The position numbers were made by a program, and so were the translations under genes. DNA of 64,000 nt from Pseudomonas sp. GTDB lineage: Bacteria; Pseudomonadota; Gammaproteobacteria; Pseudomonadales; Pseudomonadaceae. Positions 60,938 to 64,000 of this stretch are shown here, in pieces. The stretch's first letter is position 1. Every line of letters begins with the position of its first letter. A model generated the notes under the pieces. That model did not search any database. It had not been told where the DNA came from and worked only from the letters and a program-made list of their open reading frames with translations. The stretch covers positions 124,001-188,000 of the forward strand of contig NZ_JAUYGD010000053.1 of NCBI RefSeq assembly GCF_030690725.1, read 5' to 3'.

Positions 60938-61661
60938 TCGACTGATTCTGTTGCCTGGCTGGGGCCTTGGCACTGCGCCTCTGCAGCCGCTGGCCGAGGC
61001 CTTGCGCGGCCTCGATCCGCGTTTGCAGGTGCAGGTCGAGCCGCTGCCTTTATTGGTTTCTAGCGACCCAGCCGACTGGCTGGACGAACTCGACGCCAAC
61101 CTGCCTGAGGATGCCTGGCTTGGCGGCTGGTCCCTCGGCGGCATGCTTGCCGCTGAACTGGCAGCGCGCCGTGGCGAACGCTGCAGCGGGCTGCTGACTC
61201 TGGCCAGCAATCTGCGTTTTGTTGCTGAGCCAGGCTGGCCTGCGGCTATGCCCGCCGAGACGTTTAAGGCTTTCCGCCAGGGCTGCGCCGCTGATGCGTC
61301 CGCTACCCTGAAGCGGTTTACCCTACTTTGCGCCCAGGGCGCGGCGGATGCTCGCGGCCTGTCGCGGCAGTTGCTGGCGGCGGCTCCGCAGGTGCAGCCC
61401 GAGGCACTGCTGGCCGGGCTGGATCTGCTCGCCAACCTGGACGCGCGCGCAGCGCTGCAAGCCTTTGTCGGCCCGCAGCTGCATCTGTTCGCCGGCCAGG
61501 ATGCCTTGGTGCCTGCGGCTGCCGCCCCGGCCTTGCTGGCGCTGCTACCGGATGTCGAGATCGGTCTGATCGATAACGCCAGTCACGCTTTTGCCCTGGA
61601 GCGCCCGCATGAAATTGCCGCGGCGATTCAGGCCTTTCTGCATGAGGCCGGTGATGACTGA
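60930..61661 (+). CDS. bioH: Pimeloyl-ACP methyl ester esterase BioH
   Basis: A 243-residue alpha/beta hydrolase. [15 protein letters not shown] forms the oxyanion region, [15 protein letters not shown] carries the nucleophile Ser (about 80), [11 protein letters not shown] the catalytic Asp, and [12 protein letters not shown] the His. It frees pimeloyl-ACP from its methyl ester once chain elongation is complete. It is embedded between bioF and bioC with eight-base overlaps on both sides, so translation is coupled. Confidence 0.93.
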   Translation: MRDRLILLPGWGLGTAPLQPLAEALRGLDPRLQVQVEPLPLLVSSDPADWLDELDANLPEDAWLGGWSLGGMLAAELAARRGERCSGLLTLASNLRFVAEPGWPAAMPAETFKAFRQGCAADASATLKRFTLLCAQGAADARGLSRQLLAAAPQVQPEALLAGLDLLANLDARAALQAFVGPQLHLFAGQDALVPAAAAPALLALLPDVEIGLIDNASHAFALERPHEIAAAIQAFLHEAGDD

Positions 61662-62460
61662 TCTGGCGCATAACCCCCTCGGCGGCCTGCCGGATAAACG
61701 TCAGGTAGCGGCGTCGTTCTCCCGCGCGGCGCAAAGCTATGACAGCGTGGCGGCTCTGCAGCGCAACGTGGGCCAGCAATTGCTAGGGCAGTTGCCGGCG
61801 GCGATCAACCCGGCGCGTTGGCTCGATCTAGGCTGTGGCACCGGCTATTTCAGTCGCGCGCTGGGTGAGCGTTTTCCGATCAGCCAGGGCGTTGCTGTGG
61901 ATATCGCCGAAGGCATGCTGCAGCACGCCCGGCCATTGGGTGGTGCGCAGCAGTTTATTGCCGGCGATGCCGAGCGTTTGCCGCTGCAAAGTGCGTCCTG
62001 CGATTTGCTGTTTTCCAGCCTGGCGCTGCAGTGGTGCGCGGACTTCTCCGCGGTGCTCAGTGAAGCCGCACGGGTGCTGCGCCCAGGTGGCGTGCTGGCG
62101 TTTAGCAGCCTGTGTGTCGGCACCCTGCAGGAGCTGCGCGACAGCTGGCAGGCGGTGGATGGCTTTGTCCACGTCAATCGCTTCCGCCGTTTTGAGGATT
62201 ATCAGCAGCTGTGCGGTGACAGCGGGCTGACGCTGCTCAGCCTGCAAACCACGCCTGAGACGCTTTATTACCCCGATGTACGCAGCCTGACCCATGAGCT
62301 GAAAGCCCTCGGCGCGCACAACCTCAACCCTGGCCGTCCAGGTGGCCTGACCGGGCGGGCGCGCATGCTGGCGTTGCTCAATGCCTACGAACAGTTCCGT
62401 CAGCCTCAAGGACTGCCGGCGACCTATCAGGTGGTTTACGGCGTATTGCGCAAGGGTTGA
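61654..62460 (+). CDS. bioC: Malonyl-ACP O-methyltransferase BioC
   Basis: A 268-residue class I SAM methyltransferase. Motif I is [17 protein letters not shown] (about residue 53), with [10 protein letters not shown] and [20 protein letters not shown] following. It methylates malonyl-ACP to start pimelate synthesis, and BioH removes the methyl later. The start ATG 61654 lies within the bioH 3' end. A C-terminal [20 protein letters not shown] block is typical of BioC. Confidence 0.95.
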   Translation: MTDLAHNPLGGLPDKRQVAASFSRAAQSYDSVAALQRNVGQQLLGQLPAAINPARWLDLGCGTGYFSRALGERFPISQGVAVDIAEGMLQHARPLGGAQQFIAGDAERLPLQSASCDLLFSSLALQWCADFSAVLSEAARVLRPGGVLAFSSLCVGTLQELRDSWQAVDGFVHVNRFRRFEDYQQLCGDSGLTLLSLQTTPETLYYPDVRSLTHELKALGAHNLNPGRPGGLTGRARMLALLNAYEQFRQPQGLPATYQVVYGVLRKG

Positions 62461-62523
62461 GATAAGCGCGGCCTGCCCTGAATGTCTGCAGCACGTCGTC
62501 ACTACTCCTCACCAGAGATCTTT

Positions 62524-63213
62524 ATGAGCCAAGCATTTTTCGTGACCGGCACCGACACCGAAATCGGCAAAACCACCATCGCCGCCGGGCTGCTGCACGC
62601 GGCACGAATGGCGGGGCTGTCGACTGCTGCGGCCAAGCCGGTGGCCTCCGGCTGCGTGCGCACAGTGGATGGCCTGCGCAACGACGACGCCCTGGCATTG
62701 CTCGGCGAATGCACCCTGGCGCTGCGCTACGAAGAGGTCAATCCGCTGGCATTCGAGCCGGCGATTGCTCCGCATCTGGCTGCGCGCGAGGCGGGTGTAT
62801 TGCTGGATGTTGCCGCGCTGCAAGGGCCGGTGCAGGCGATTCTGGACAAGCAGGCGGACTTCACCTTGGTCGAAGGTGCGGGTGGCTGGCGCGTACCGCT
62901 GGCCGGGGATGCGGCGCTTTCGGATCTGGCGATTGCCCTGCAGTTGCCGGTGATTCTGGTGGTCGGCGTGCGTCTGGGCTGCATCAACCAGGCATTGCTC
63001 AGCGCTGAAGCGATTCTGCGCGACGGCCTGCCGCTGGCGGGCTGGGTGGCCAATCTGGTCGATCCGCAGACTTCGCGTCTTGGGGACAATCTGGCGACCC
63101 TGGCCGAGCGTCTGCCTGCCCCCTGTCTGGGTTATCTGCCGCGCCTGGCCGAGGCCACGCCGGCTGCGGTTTCTGGCTATCTCAATCTCGATCTATTGCA
63201 CCGCGCGCTATAA
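62524..63213 (+). CDS. bioD: Dethiobiotin synthetase
   Basis: A 229-residue P-loop enzyme. The ATP-binding loop is FFVTGTDTEIGKTTIAAGLL near the N-terminus. KPVASGC and LVEGAGGWRVPL are the substrate and ATP motifs of BioD, and the late ANLVDPQ segment fits the nucleotide-base region. It closes the ureido ring of biotin precursors using bicarbonate and ATP. It follows bioC by 63 bases and ends the operon. The start is placed at MSQAFFVTG, a 14-codon upstream extension being unlikely. Confidence 0.95.
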   Translation: MSQAFFVTGTDTEIGKTTIAAGLLHAARMAGLSTAAAKPVASGCVRTVDGLRNDDALALLGECTLALRYEEVNPLAFEPAIAPHLAAREAGVLLDVAALQGPVQAILDKQADFTLVEGAGGWRVPLAGDAALSDLAIALQLPVILVVGVRLGCINQALLSAEAILRDGLPLAGWVANLVDPQTSRLGDNLATLAERLPAPCLGYLPRLAEATPAAVSGYLNLDLLHRAL

Positions 63214-63309
63214 GCAGGCCAAGTGCCATAGCCTTTTGCTTGTACGTTTTTCGAGCAATTTCTGCTTCAATTAAAGCCGTTAGTGGTTTGCCATAGCGGG
63301 AGCTTGGGC

Positions 63310-63609
63310 ATGGAAATTTCTGGAAGCGCCTTCAACTCGGGCATCAGCACCATTCAGTCCGGCCAGCGCCGGGTCGATCAGGCTGCGGCGGATATCGCCA
63401 GCAATGCGGTTACCCAGCCACAGCAGCCGACCTCCACACCGCCGGCCAATCAGGTCAACCCTGCGCCGAGCTCGGCCGAGCAGACTCGTCCCGACCTGGC
63501 GGAAAGTCTGGTCGCCCTGCGCCAAGGTCAGAATGAGGCGGAAGCGGGCGCCAAAGTGGTGAAGACTGCCGATGAGGTGCTCGGCACCCTGATCGATACC
63601 ACGGCTTGA
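63310..63609 (+). CDS. Small hypothetical protein with flagellar-rod-like N-terminus
   Basis: A 99-residue protein. The N-terminus, EISGSAFNSGISTIQSGQRRVDQAAADIASNAV, resembles the heptad helix of flagellar rod/hook proteins, with a Pro/Gln/Ala-rich middle and a C-terminal helix VVKTADEVLGTLIDTTA of similar type. Pseudomonads often carry such a gene directly after bioD. It is not a complete FlgB/FlgC/FlgG protein. Whether it is exported is unknown. GGGAGCTTGGGC precedes the start. Confidence 0.75.
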   Translation: MEISGSAFNSGISTIQSGQRRVDQAAADIASNAVTQPQQPTSTPPANQVNPAPSSAEQTRPDLAESLVALRQGQNEAEAGAKVVKTADEVLGTLIDTTA

Positions 63610-63677
63610 TACGCTTGCCCCTAGCGTAGTCCGGCTCTGTTACGGAGTTTTAGCAGTCAGGGGCGAGGAGTCATTGC

Positions 63678-64000
63678 ATGCAGATTGGCGGCGCAACGTC
63701 TTATCCTGCGCCTGCAGCAACTCTACTGCCGGCTCGGCCTCTTGCGTCCAATGTTTCCCCTGATGTGTCCCCCGATATCACCCGCGCCGCCCAGGCGCCG
63801 GTAACTGCCGCCCAACCGCTGGCCGATGAGCAATCGGCGTCGGCGCGTGAAGAAGCCGATAAACCTGCCGACACCTCGGCCAATCCCGATAAAGCCAAAA
63901 GCCGCGAAGGCGAGCCCAGCCCGCAGCAGCAACGCCTTGAGCAACTGGAAATCGCCAAACTGGTCAGTCGTGATCAGGAGGTGCGCACCCACGAGCAGGC
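63678..64000 (+). CDS. SprA-related putative metalloprotease, 5' part
   Basis: The first 107 codons of a gene cut by the window edge. The N-terminus is a low-complexity Ala/Pro/Asp-rich region (to about residue 85), then QQRLEQLEIAKLVSRDQEVR-THEQA, which is the start of the conserved block of the SprA-related/CJM1_0395-type putative metalloprotease family. The HEQA at the very end would be part of its candidate zinc motif. GAGGAG precedes the ATG. Completeness cannot be judged. Confidence 0.75.
   Translation, partial: MQIGGATSYPAPAATLLPARPLASNVSPDVSPDITRAAQAPVTAAQPLADEQSASAREEADKPADTSANPDKAKSREGEPSPQQQRLEQLEIAKLVSRDQEVRTHEQ

Overview
The window is GC-rich gammaproteobacterial DNA, almost certainly from Pseudomonas in the broad sense. 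The evidence is a complete glycine-betaine demethylation locus of the pseudomonad type (dgcAB-etfAB, glyA-soxBDAG-purU-fdhA), a bioBFHCD operon next to comF, a creBC two-component system, and many REP-type inverted repeats between genes. I see no rRNA, tRNA, CRISPR array, transposase or prophage. All assignments come from reading the sequence; no database search was run.

Positions 1-20650 form one catabolic block. It opens with the 3' end of a Rieske oxygenase (probably gbcA). A degenerate M19 'dipeptidase', a DUF5943 protein, dgcA, dgcB, etfA, etfB and a small unknown protein follow. After a reverse-strand threonine aldolase come a small secreted protein and a TraX-like membrane protein. The block closes with glyA-soxB-soxD-soxA-soxG, purU and fdhA. 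Together these take dimethylglycine to sarcosine, glycine and serine, and handle the released one-carbon units through tetrahydrofolate, formate and formaldehyde oxidation.

Positions 20800-38500 are signalling and accessory genes: an orphan TorT-like binding protein, a YihG-like acyltransferase, an HD-GYP protein, a chemoreceptor and creBC. Small stress or unknown genes follow (CBS, GNAT, DinB, DUF3096, DUF2834-like, hydrolase, OsmC, DUF2628). A pair of secreted enzymes (S8 protease and AA10 LPMO with C-terminal chitin-binding region) comes next, then creD, which is separated from creBC by about 8 kb.

Positions 38700-54800 hold a two-subunit sodium/solute symporter and an iron-uptake set (fecI-fecR-TonB receptor-PepSY protein-small protein) with two Fur-box candidates. 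Then come trhP, an exonuclease/DUF294 pair, malate synthase G, a GNAT protein and gcvR.

Positions 54800-64000 hold rarD, a DUF4166 protein, srkA, comF and bioBFHCD, with a BirA-operator candidate inside the 5' end of comF. The window ends in a hypothetical gene and the start of a SprA-related metalloprotease-like gene. The most interesting points are the loss of metal ligands in the M19 protein, a missing cluster cysteine in DgcA, the BirA operator inside comF, a DnaA-box cluster downstream of gcvR, and the interrupted creBC/creD locus. I did not find a clearly new multi-gene system.
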